Source: Lanius collurio | Taxonomy: Eukaryota; Chordata; Aves; Passeriformes; Laniidae | Length of the DNA: 64,000 nt | Reading direction: 5' to 3' | NCBI GenBank assembly: GCA_020086605.1 | Contig: JACBWW010000023.1 | Location: 4,669,018-4,733,017 of the forward strand | Part shown: positions 37,836-49,649 of the stretch, piece after piece | How positions within the stretch are numbered: the stretch's first letter is position 1 | Layout: every line of letters starts with the position of its first letter | Position numbers and translations under genes: made by a program | The notes under the pieces: generated by a model | What the model was told of the DNA's origin: nothing | The model's database searches: none | The model's input: only the letters and a program-made list of their open reading frames with translations

Positions 37836-37924
37836 GGTTAGGGGTGAACACGGTGGTGGTGCTGGCTTGATGGTTGGACTTGATCTTAAAAGTCTTTTCC
37901 AACCTTATTGATTCTGTGATTCTA
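37836..37924 (+). mobile_element. CR1: CR1 LINE tail fragment
   Basis: Matches the last roughly 90 bases of avian CR1: GGTGGTGCTGGCTTGATGG, TTGGACTTGATCTTAAAAG, TCTTTTCCAACC, then TGATTCTGTGATTCTA with the short terminal repeats characteristic of CR1. Plus strand, with severe 5' truncation. Confidence 0.93.
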
Positions 37925-39700
37925 AGTCCAAACTGGGGGAAGAGTGAATCACCTTTCTGTGCTGCAGCTATGCTTTCTCCAATGGAAACGAACACGTTTC
38001 CACTTACACATTTACCCTTTTATCTAGAAAATATTTCTCTGTGTGGAAGAAGATTTAATCCCTATAAATTAAGCATTACAGAAGGAGTTTTCATCAGTTG
38101 GATGGGTTACTTTCTTCTTTTGTTCCATCGATTGGTAAATTTTTAGTGCTTTTTTTTTTTTTTTTTAGCTAAGAGCCATGATTTTCTATACTTGGGTGAT
38201 CTAATTGATACCAAATTTGATTTTTTAAAGAATAAAGTATTCCTTGAGACAGTATGAGATATAAATGTGTGCAGTTGGAACACTGTAATTGTTTGCATAG
38301 CTTGGAATTCTCCACAGCCTACTTCATCACTTCTGTCTAATTTAATGACAAATAACCATGATGGACTCACATGATATTCATGCTGTGTACAAGGAGGATG
38401 TAAGTGTATCTGGCAGTGGATGATGCTACTTCTCCTGTTTTTCATATCCTTGTACTCCTTAAGAAAAAAGGCGTGGGTATCTGATTTCTGGCAACCCTTA
38501 AGTTAAATATGCTGCTTTGGCGCTGACAGATTATTTAGCTGTCAGAAATAGTTGGAGAATGGGCTGTCAGGATCCAAGGTCTGTAGAACATCTGCTTGTC
38601 TGGCCTGGGCAGCTTCTCAGCATACACATGGTGGAGGATCTTTGGAAACAAAACAATGTAAATAAAATAATTTTGTGGGTGTGTGTATCTGCATGACTCT
38701 ACCCATGGAAAAACGATATTGCTTGGCTCTATCACATTGCAGACTTTCTAACCTCTAAATAGAGCAGTAATAGTTTACAACTCAATAGCACCCTGAATGT
38801 AGTGCTGTTCATTTTGTTGTCATGCAAAACTGCTGAAGCGCTCTGCCTCTTCCTGCAGCCCCACATCTGCCTGGAGATTGTCTTTGTAGCAGTTTAATAT
38901 GTAGGTATCTGCTTGTCAGGGTTAGAAGTGGTGTAATCCAGTGTTTTCAGAAAAAGTAACTCCTTTCCTGTTTCAGACCTGCTTGAGCCTAGGGTTTACA
39001 GCAATCAGGACCTTTTCTGGAGTCATTCTGACCCACAGCCAGCCCCCTCTGTGTCCCTGTGACCAAAGTATCTCCTTGTGTGTCTGTAAAATTAGTTATG
39101 AATATGCAAAATTTTTGCATGAATGCAGGACAAGGTTTTGATACCTGGGTTTTGGGGATGGCTGGAGCATGTGTTGCTGCTCAGTAGTATTTCATGCTCA
39201 TTTTCATCTGGCAATATCAGCTCATAGTTTAGAGCAGGCTTTGGAAGAACTGGACTCCTCCCCAGGAAAATGACTCAGCTCCCCACCTTTGCATTGCTAA
39301 TGCCCCCATTATCAGTGCCATCCTGGCAGCACGTGGGGACATTTAGGAGCTGTACTATGCACCCGTAATCCCACAAGCTTGAAACTTATGCAAAGCCCTC
39401 GGAAATCACATCTGTGTTCCTTCAACACTGGGAAGGATCAAAGACTCACCTCTGCACAAAGGCTCTCAGTAGCACTGGATCAAATGGCTTGTCAATGTCT
39501 GTGCAGCTGCAGGCACGATGGAGAGTCAAATGGGACAGGGATTTGCTAGCGAGCAGCATTAACATGGACCTGTTAAATTCTCTTTCTAGGATAAGACCTC
39601 GTTTCTGCATTTTAAATGCAAGTTACAGTGCTGCTCATCAGAGGAGGCAGAGGAGTGGTGCATCTCTGGTGGTGGCTGAAGGCAAGGGTGGGTGAACGCT
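37925..39700. other. Non-coding, nothing recognised
   Basis: Contains a T run at 38150-38166 (17 bases). No frame has a recognisable product. The sequence just before the assembly gap is moderately GC-rich. Confidence 0.55.
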
Positions 39701-39704
39701 TGCC

Positions 39705-39735
39705 AAGGCATGGTTGGACTTGACACGCTGTGCTG
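39705..39735 (+). mobile_element. Possible CR1 tail fragment beside gap
   Basis: ATGGTTGGACTTGA (39710-39723) is identical to the CR1 pre-terminal motif, but the expected TCTTTTCCAACC does not follow; the sequence goes on to CACGCTGTGCTGCAGCC. It may be a very degraded CR1 fragment or coincidence. Confidence 0.25.
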
Positions 39736-39771
39736 CAGCCTGGGAGAGTGGGAGTGCTTATGCACAGCAGC

Positions 39772-40171
39772 NNNNNNNNNNNNNNNNNNNNNNNNNNNNN
39801 NNNNNNNNNNNNNNNNNNNNNNNNNNNNNNNNNNNNNNNNNNNNNNNNNNNNNNNNNNNNNNNNNNNNNNNNNNNNNNNNNNNNNNNNNNNNNNNNNNNN
39901 NNNNNNNNNNNNNNNNNNNNNNNNNNNNNNNNNNNNNNNNNNNNNNNNNNNNNNNNNNNNNNNNNNNNNNNNNNNNNNNNNNNNNNNNNNNNNNNNNNNN
40001 NNNNNNNNNNNNNNNNNNNNNNNNNNNNNNNNNNNNNNNNNNNNNNNNNNNNNNNNNNNNNNNNNNNNNNNNNNNNNNNNNNNNNNNNNNNNNNNNNNNN
40101 NNNNNNNNNNNNNNNNNNNNNNNNNNNNNNNNNNNNNNNNNNNNNNNNNNNNNNNNNNNNNNNNNNNNNNN
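39772..40171. other. Assembly gap, 400 N
   Basis: Exactly 400 consecutive N. Whether 400 is an estimated or placeholder size cannot be told. Any frame reported across it is meaningless. Confidence 1.
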
Positions 40172-43100
40172 CTTCTATTTGCTGTCTGTGGATATGTGTG
40201 AGTTCCTGGCATTTGTCATCAGGATAGGGATTTGCCCCTCTGTCCTTGGGCAGGATTTTCCCTGCTGCTATAAATTTGCAGAGCACTGTGTATCATTTCC
40301 CTCCTGGCTGCCACCCTGTGCCTCATAAGTGATTGTACTCTAGTGGGGAAGTGATTTGTATGTATATTTTTATAAAACACTTTGGGATCCTTGGGGAAGA
40401 AAGTTGTTATATAAATGTATTTCCCAGGGGAAAGTAGTGGAAATCTCATTACTTGGAACATACAGCGTATTTAAAAGTAGGTTTGACAAAACACTAGAAA
40501 ATAAAGGAAACAATCCTGAACTGGCACTGAGATGGTCTAAATGATGTAGCAGATATTTTCCATCTCTGAAGTTTGTCTCATGATTTTATTTAGTGCATTG
40601 GAAAAAGGGCATGAGGAATGCCTAAGCCATGCACATATAAAATATGTTTCAGGAACACTGTGGCTTATTTTAATATAACCTTTAGCAAAATACTGTGGTT
40701 TGCTTACTTGCTGATTTATTTTAGGTAGTTCAAAATATTTCTATTAGTGATCTCTTTGAAATACTTTAGGTGGTGCAATGGATTTGTAGCAAAACACAGC
40801 ATGTAACTTGAGTGTAATCTCTGAAGCCAGGTGTTTGGTGCCAAGCAAAATTTGTATGTGTAGCTTCTGTTTTAAGCAATTATATGGTGTGTAATACACA
40901 GTAGAGAAATTTAGTGGAAGTACATTTTGCCCTAAGGGATTACTGTAGCTGCTGGATTTATTTTAAACAAGTTTTGCCCCTCAAACCGTAAGGTTGCTAT
41001 AATAAATCACTTATGTAATCATCTACAGTATAATTCAAAAAATTACAAAAACCCCAAAACCAAAACAAAGGAAGAAAGGAAGTTGGAAATGAATGGTTAA
41101 ATAAAGGTTTGCTTTAGCAAGAAAGCACACTCACCTGTTTGGAGGGAAGTGGTTAAACAGGAGCTGAGGAGTCAAACAAACAGAGGCTGCTCTGTGGCTG
41201 GACGCAGTGCAATGACTTCACTGCAGTAAACTGCTTATGTAATAAACTGCATGGATGTCACTGGAGAGTAACCAAAACCATCCATCTGAACCGTTTCTCA
41301 GCTCACTTAAATTAATAGTGATCTTCTCTCTGAAGGGAAAAATTGAAAAAATACATCAAGAATAGCCATGCAGAGATGTTATGAAATAAGACTAGTGAGT
41401 TCATTAAAGATAAGCCTTCCTTGAACATGGGGAAAGGCTTGAGTTGTGATACTTCAGCCTTCAGGAGCTGGTTATCAGTCTTCAGCCAAGTTACTCTAGC
41501 TGCTATTTACTAGTTAAATAAGAAGTGTGCAGTGAATAAGAGTCTCACCTAATTGGTGTATAAATTGGCCAAATGGTTTTCAAGACAGTTTATTTTTAAG
41601 AAGTCTTGTTTTGGCTGCCATAGCTAAGATATAGTTTTGTATTCCTGTATAAGATACAGAAAAATGACAGCTACAACCAATCAAGCTGCAGTGCTGTGCA
41701 ATATGTCAGCTCCTTTCAACAGACCTGATTTCCAGAATAACCTTTTCCCCCAGACATTTGTTTTCCTTTGATTCCAGTGATGAGACCCAAAGGGATTTCA
41801 TTCAGAATACTTGTCAATTCCAGCTTTGGGAAGCCATAAAAAGAGAGAAAGAGTGGCAAATCTCAGAATCAAATGAAATTAAAATGCAAATTCCAATTGA
41901 TCACTTGCAAACTCTTTCATGAACTGGTAGCAAATTTTTAAAGAATTCAACAGTTAGGAGAACTGGGTGATTTCTAGTAGTGCCTTTTGTGCATCAGATA
42001 ATTTACTCTTTGCTCATGAATGTCCACTTTTCCCACTCTATGATCTAATTTCTGTTCATGCCCAGTATGCAGAAGGATAATTTACCACTGAACCTCTTGT
42101 GGGATGTCAGCCTTGCTTACAGATAGGGTCTTCCTTGTTCCCTTGTGAGATTTAAAGAGTTTCTTAATCTCATCTTTCACCCTTATTTCCCTACTTAAAC
42201 AAATATATAAACAAACAACTCCCCCCTCAAAAAACTAAAACCAATCAACCAAGCAAAAAAACCCCAGACTCAACAGAAGCTCTCCAAAAAAACAATAAGC
42301 TCACTTTAAGTATTTGTTAATATTTACATACTAGCATTTTTAAAATACTTCCAGCTCTGTTCTGGCAAAGCCCCACCAGTAAAGGATCAGCTGCCTGCTT
42401 GTTACAGGTTTTGTAATAGTTAGAGCTTGCTCTGTGAAATAAAAATTGGTGTATAAGATGGGATCAGCCTTAAAATTATAGTCTCTGCTTTGTTCCCGTG
42501 CTCACTGAGCACCTGGGAGTTCAGTCCTTTCCACAACTGGTTGTTTTCCAGCAGGGAGTCCCTCCATACCACCTCCTATTCCTTCTGTAATCTCAGGCAG
42601 CCTTCCTCTCATTCACTTCTTTTAACAGTGGAAAAAATATGCAATAAAAAAAGGAAAATGTTGATCTCCACAGAGCTCAATAGATGTGTTTCAAGAGATT
42701 TAAAGAAGCCTTTCAGTGGTATGCTTTAGGGATATGGATTTTTTTTGTCAGAGCTTATTGCTTTTAGACCTTTATTTTTAAAATTTTTTTGTGCTCTAAA
42801 CATGGACAAACAGATTGCTTACTTCTTTATATGTTTACTGTGGCTGAAATTGCTGCTTTTAGGGTTTTAGAGAAGTGCTTGTGATAAGTTACATGTTTTT
42901 AGTTGTAGTCTCCTCTTGTTCTCGTAATTTTGGTTTGAGTCATTCTTTTTTTTTTCTAACAGATGGTTTGGATGTGGTCATTATTTTCTTTAGTCAGTTC
43001 TGTTTCTCCAGTGCTCTTGGTTGAAAAATTCATATTTATGCTATGAGGTACAAGTGACACTTGATGATGAGTACAGAAGAGGCTCAGGGATTTTAAAACA

Positions 43101-44680
43101 CTTGGGTAAGAAGGTAGATTTGCAGAGAAGTATTGAATTTAGTGGTCATAAAACAAAACACTTGTATCACTTAGAATTAATTTTATTATGTATACTATGA
43201 ATAGAGTGTGTAAAATCATTCTAATGCAGAATTTAATCTTTGTGTTTTCTAGTTTCTGTGGAGTAAATCTGATATCATCTGCTCCTCTTTTTGCTCTGTT
43301 ACAGCAGACACTGATGACTTGGCAGTAAAATAGTATCTTAGACAAACTGTCTCTTTCAAAAAGTGTTTTTCAAAGATCATAAAAATTTAAATAAAAAGAA
43401 ATGTGTGAGAGATACTGTTCACTTAGCTGTTTTTCTCCTCTGATCTTTTTCATAACCTGTGCTTCCCTGCACCAAAGGCTCTTTTTTTTCTAGGAGTGTG
43501 ATCTGTATCCCAGACCAGGCTGCACTGCAGGCCAAGCAGAGCATTCCCTAACCCTCATCTAGTGTTTACTCATGTCCTGCATACAGAATGTGAAGACCAT
43601 TTTCATATTATTTAAAAAAAAGAAACAGCACATAAAAGCTGTTACCCCCATGCAATTCAGTAATGACAGGGAAAGCTGGAGAGTGCCTGTGCAAGCCTCT
43701 GTGCTGAGTGATGAACCCACCTGGTAAATGTGGTGCTGCAAGTGGATCCCACACATTGGCCCAGTCATCCTCAGATCATTTAATGAGCAAAGAGTGATTG
43801 TCTGGAAAACAAAATGCAAATCTTCCTCATGCTGAAAGAAAATTCACATTCCCCACAACTAGGGGGAACAACTATGAATGAGAACACCCTTATTTTATTT
43901 CTAGGAAGTCCCTTTCCAGTAGCCAAACATCACTATTCAGTTTGTGAGGTTTCAATACTAAGCTGAAACAGGGAACAAAACAATTGGTAGGTCCTACTTT
44001 ATCTGAGTCAGGGAAAGATATGGAATATCATTGCCTTTCCTTTGGAAGATATTTCAGTTGTCTTCTGCCTTTGCCCTCTGTAAAACTCAATCCCCTGTGA
44101 GAAATTCAAATCTATGAGCATGGCAAGGACATTCTGGCAACCAGGCAGCACATTTGCATATTCTCATAACCATAAACATATATTTTTTCCATTTGTGCCG
44201 TGATGTTCTCCATTCATATTCTAAGTGGCAAAAGCTTTTAGCTGTGATTGGGCCCAGTCCTCAGTGGACAGGAACCAAGTGTATCACATGGCATTTATTA
44301 ATCTCAAAAAGTTGTCTTTCAAAACATGTCTAAAAACGTGTGGGAGTTGTGTGAAGCAAAGCAATTGCAAGTTCATTTGTTATTTCAACAAGCTCATTTC
44401 TTATGATTTCAGTTGTATAATAGATGGGGAGCTGTTTGCAGGTTGTTTGTTGTCATATATTTTTCATTTGGTTCCTTGGGTTAAAGAAGCAAAAGGCTGA
44501 ACTGAGCAGTAGATGGTGTCACACCATCTGTAGGGTTTTTGCCTTCCCTTCCCATTGTTTTGTCAGATGGCACTTGAAATGCTTCTCAGGCAGTCATTTA
44601 GAGGCTGTCAGTCCTGCAGGGGTCACTGGGGATGAAGCCATCATCTGATGTGCTGCTCTTGGCATTTGGGGTTCCAGGTG
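40172..44680. other. Non-coding, nothing recognised
   Basis: AT-rich. The segment 41180-41330 has a conserved-looking texture (GGACGCAGTGCAATGACTTC and TTAAATTAATAGTG). An A/C-rich tract lies near 42200-42265. Frames are short and unrecognised. Confidence 0.55.
44511..44529. repeat. Perfect 19-bp palindrome
   Basis: AGATGGTGTCACACCATCT: two 9-bp arms around a central C. The arms contain E-box-like CAGATGG/CCATCTG context. A stem of this length with a one-base centre is uncommon by chance in a window this size, but it is not proof of function. Confidence 0.9.
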
Positions 44681-44803
44681 GGTGTATTTCTGTGTGTAGA
44701 AAGGTGTATTTCTGTGTATAGAAAGGTGTATTTCTGTGTATAGAAAGGCGTATTTCTGTGTATAGAAAGGCGTATTTCTGTGTATAGAAAGGTGTATTTC
44801 TGT
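44681..44803. repeat. 22-bp minisatellite, about 5.6 copies
   Basis: Units of 22 bp, GGTGTATTTCTGTGTATAGA plus AA, at 44681-44702, 44703-44724, 44725-44746, 44747-44768 and 44769-44790, with a partial sixth to 44803. Variants: GTGTGTAG in unit 1, and GGCG instead of GGTG in units 4 and 5. Because 22 is not a multiple of three and the unit lacks minus-strand stops, the minus strand stays open across it (frames at 44594-44815 and 44598-44852), reading repeated YTQK, YTEI and IHRN peptides; these are not genes. Confidence 0.95.
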
Positions 44804-47800
44804 CTGGGAAATCATTTGTTGGGTTTGTGAACCACTGGGCTGTGTCCAGCATGAGAGATTTTCAGCAGCTTCCTCAGTAATCCTTTAGTTGCAGTTGCCC
44901 TGTGATGGCTCATTGTGTTGGTTACTCCTACACTGGATTTATGAAGTACTATTTGTACACAAGAAGATGTCTATTCTACAGCAGTTGAATAAAAGCATTT
45001 CTCCAAAGCCTATTGTCTGTTAAATCAGTGCTCCCTAAGGAGAGAAGATACTTCACATATTCGCTGCCTGTCATTTTTAGTTTTGGTTGTCTCTTGTACT
45101 TTTTGTTTATGTGCTATCAACAACCTTTTTTCCACATTGAACAGAATGAGTAATTTTGTGAGCTGAGCACTAAGCTGTGGTTTATATGGACTCCTTTCCT
45201 ACCTACAAGAAAATATTCCTGCCTGATGAGAGAGGTCCCTCCTAATCCTGAGTGTCACAAGGGGAAAAAAAGATGTTATTTAAAAAAAAAAAATTAGAGA
45301 TATGATTGACTTGGTAGCTGTTTAAAGGATGACAACGTTATTGCAGACCTTTGGAGATCTGTTAGTACCAGGTACCAGAAGTTTGGCACAGAAGAAAGCA
45401 TTTGACCTTCATGATGTATGTACCTAGTGATGATTTGGCCACGGCAAAGCTATATTTTCTTGTAAATTTTATCTCTATGACCAAAAAGAAGTGGTACAGA
45501 GATATTCAGTACATATATTTTAACCTTATAATCCTTTTCTCATTGCTGCCATTAACTTTAATTTAAAATAATGCAGGTCAATATGATGGATTGAGCAGCT
45601 TATTAATTATATTCTTTGTGCCAGGAAAGAACTTGGGAGGTCAGGCTTATTAAATGGGTAGAGAATGAGAGAAACTCACCTGGGGCTGGTTCTGAAATGG
45701 GATTTGAGTGGGCTATGTACTGGTAGAAAAGGGTGCAGGGGAGAAATGAGAGTTCTCTGCATTTGGCACTTCACTGCCTTCCACCAGAGCTGGTGGGAAC
45801 CAGAGGAGGTGAGTGTGGCACAGGCACATCCATGATTCCCACGAGACTTCATGTGCTGAGATGGTAACACTTTCTCCTCCAGCTTCTGTAATAATTGCAG
45901 AATCATCACACAAAAGCCCTGTGGGTTAAAGTGGAAGTAAAAATTTTTTCCCGTCCTGAAGAAATTCTATTTAGCTGGATTTTGTGTAGGAGGGATGTAA
46001 TTATCACCTCATTTGTGAATCTGGTCAGGATTATTTTTACTTTCTCAGTTGTGTCTCTTGGAAAAATGAGAATAGGATAAAATGGTAAATTAACAGTTTA
46101 TATCCTGGTTTATAGTGGTTGAACTTTTGGCAAATGTTTTGGATTTAGGGTTTTTATTTAGTGCAAGGAAGAGTGTGCCATGCATCAGTCTTGTCTGACA
46201 TGCTTTGCTGTAGGCAGTGAAGTTGAGCTGACAGTTCAGTGGCTTTTGTTAAGAATACCTGGTCAGAAATACCTATTGCATGCTGTATGATGGCTTCTTT
46301 TTAAAAAGACTAAATATGAAAAAAAGTAGTTTGATATATCATATTCTCACCAGCCCATCTGACATGCCATTGAGTTGACTTTGCTGGGAGATATCCCATG
46401 TTTCATCCCCTTGCAGCCTTCAGAGCCATGTTTGAGGCAGCTCAGATGTTTCACTGCCTTTTTATTTATTTTTAAAGGGTGTCAAAAATTCCTCATTTTT
46501 CACATATTTCTTTTCCCTTTTAAAAGAGTGTCAGAAATACCATATTTCCCTTGCACACTCTAAGTATGAGGCCCAGGGTGGCCTCCCATATCTCTGTGCC
46601 TTATCTGTCAGCTGTGCTGGAGCTGGAATGATGTACACTGGCAGCGTGGGTGAAGAACACCCATCCATCCATTACAGGAGAGCTGAGCTGCTCAGGTTTG
46701 CATTTTAAGTCATGCTCTGAACTAGACCAGGAGCAAACTGAAGCTTGAAAACAGCTGGAGGAAAGTGTGGAAGCTAAATGGCCAAACAGCAGGTGTTGTG
46801 AAGCAGCAAACAAGCTCATGGCCCAGTTCTTCAAAAGTTGTCCAGGGAGTCCCGTTTCACTGCTTCATGGATAAACGTGTAAAATGTGGTGTAAAATGTG
46901 GAGAACAGCAGCTGTGCAAAGAAAAATAACAACCTGATAATCAGACTCCTGTTGGCATTAAATAGTTGTGAGAGTCCAGTGATCCAGGGTATCATAACTA
47001 TTGTGTAGAATGAAATATCCCCCAGTGGCAACATAAAATTCCTCCCCTCCTTAGGAAGGTCATAGGGGAGAGCTCTCCTGATCTTCTGATGATATCCAGT
47101 CCCATTATTTTCTTTTTTAATCCTAATCCAGACAGAGCTATACACTCCTGTATTACTTAGGCATCTGTGCATATGTGTCTAAATCAGTTCTTAAGAGTTT
47201 GGTTGCCATTTAAATATAATATTTACTTACATAGCTGAGTGTTTATGACAACAAAGCATGCAGTTAAAAGACTGACATTCTTACAAAGCCTTTATCAACC
47301 AATATATCATCTGCTCTGTCTTGACAGAGTGCAGGCTTCTGAGTGATGCTCACAACAAAATTACTCTGACAGGATGCAGTTTAAAATTGCCTCATCACTG
47401 ATACTTTTTGTTTTCGTTTTGTTTTTCTATGCTAAAATATATTATTTATGAAACTTGGGCAGTGAGTAATCTAGATAGTTGTGAAAATTAATGCCTGTAA
47501 CTATCTTTGAGCTGGGATGGCCCTGTTTCTTCTCTCTTTATCCTGAAATTTGCTCTCCAATGCAAAATAGGCATTAAACAATATAAAAAGAGTGGATGAG
47601 TGAAAATGCTTTTGGACTGAAGTTTCCAACTTGATCAGTTCCAGGACTCTGGCAAAAAGCATGGGCTGGCCTAATGGGTGAGTAATCATATCAGGAGAAA
47701 AATCACAGCCTGGGACTTTATAGAATTGGAAGGGCCCTGTTCTGTCCTGCTGGAGCTCTGTCGTGGGAGTTTCTCTATTCCTCTTCACTTGCCTCACTCT

Positions 47801-49627
47801 GTCAGGCTCTTGAGTTACAAAGCAATGAAGCTGCCTCAGAGAGGCTTGGAACCCCTTCTTTCAAATGATACAAAACTAATCTTTAAATCTGGGAGGATTT
47901 CTTTTTTTGTATTTTAGCTGCTAAATTCCTGTCACAGTGGAACAGAGGAAGAAAAAGCAAGATGGTTATCAGAATTGTGTGATACTAACTTCCATTACTT
48001 CATGACCTGCTGTGAGCAGAAATGCTTAGATGTAAAAGCAAACAGAAATCCCTGCTAAGAGGGAAGGTGTTCCAAATACACAGGGTGGGGTTAGCATCAA
48101 GGAAAAGTGCCAGTTTGGAGAGGGGGAAACTGTGTATAGGCTGTGCCATAATGAGTGGTTATTTTTCTGCAAGCCACTTTGTGCAAAATGAAAATACTTT
48201 CTGTCTAGAAATGATTGTAAAAAACAAACCCAAACCCTGATTCTTTTCCTTTCCACTTAAAGATCAATATTTTTATCAAGTGAGCATATTCTGGACAACA
48301 CAACTTGATAGTCAAAGGTACTAGGCAACTGTTGTCTTTAAAGAAATTAAATGAAGTACAAGTATTCAGAACTGTTGAAAACAGTGTCCTTGATCATTCA
48401 TAGAATATATGATATATTTCTCTGTTTGTTTCAAGAGAAAGCATTCAGGAGAGCTCACAGGACATAGATACACATATAGGTCCCATATAGGACTCATGGG
48501 AGATGATCCAATGCCTGGAGCCAAAGAGAAAAGATTTCCTTCCACTGACAGCTGGGCCAACTCAATTGTGGGTCTTAGGACTTTTGTCTCAGGGCTGGAG
48601 GCTTCCTCCTCCTTAACTGTGCTTAAATTTGGAGAACAGCCAACCTGAGAATATTAGAAGAGCAGGGGAAAAAAATAATGATAAAAGAGAAGAGAAAACC
48701 TCAGCCCTGTAAGTAAATGCCACTTGCTCTGCACAGAAGATATTATTAACTTTGAGAAGTTAGAGGGTGAAATTTTTAACCATTTAACCATTTAATTCTG
48801 GACCTCTTGGAAATTGTATTCTAAAATATACTTATTAACACTGAAAGGAAAAGATAAAAAATGGTGCAAAAAAAGGTGATATAGAATGCTGCTTAAAAAT
48901 GTATTGTGTTATACTTCCATATAAATGTTATACTGGAAAATCTTTGAGAGAGGTAGCCTGCCCTTTAAACCTTTAGGCATTTATGGCCTTAATTATGCTT
49001 TTCACCAAGATTTTGCATATTTAATATTTCCTTTTAGAGCTTTCAAGAGTTTCAGTTATTAATTCCACTGAGGATTTATAGGTCTTCTGAATATCCCTTA
49101 AGTATAAAGATTGTAGACTCATCAAATACTGTTTTCTTCCTTTAAATTTTTATGATTTCTATATCAAACAGGCAACTGCAGTTTTGGAGTTGAAAGTGCA
49201 ATATTTATTGCTTGAGGTTCTCTCTACCTTTCCAAACAGAAGCATCTCCTCCATTTCTGCAGTGAAATCTGTGTCTTCAGATGTGGTTACAGAATGCAGA
49301 CAAACGAGCTCTAATTCACAACAACAGGCACTTACTTTTCATATTGCATGGCCCAAACAGTAACATCTCACCTACAGATGCTATTTATAAAGTGAACCAC
49401 CTGCAATGGAGAGCAGTGTTAACCAGAAGCCTATGAATAAGTCATGGAGCCTAATTTTCCGTTATTACTGCCATTGTTTAAAAATGCATGTCTAGCCAGG
49501 ACTTTGTAATGATTTTATATTACTTAAAAAAACTTGTACAGTTTTTTTCCTCCTCAATTATTTCATTACTTCTTCATTATCTTTGCCCTCCTCCAGTGTT
49601 TGTAGAGCTTTTGAAAACCAACCAGAC

Positions 49628-49649
49628 AAAAAAAAAAAAAAAAAAAAAA
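49628..49649. repeat. poly(A) run, 22 bases
   Basis: Uninterrupted A run followed by GAAGAAGAAAAGG. It could be a retroposition tail; no body was recognised upstream. Confidence 0.9.

Noticed and set aside
39586..40328. Frames of 165-224 codons around 39.6-40.3 kb
   Set aside because: They are mostly the 400 N gap translated as unknown residues.
44594..44852. Minus-strand frames with repeated YTQK, YTEI and IHRN peptides
   Set aside because: Products of the 22-bp minisatellite read in shifting frames, not coding sequence.
47690..47745. Possible CR1 tail (ATAGAATTGGAAGGGCCCTG)
   Set aside because: Only a short resemblance to the reverse-complement CR1 end; the following CR1 sequence is absent.
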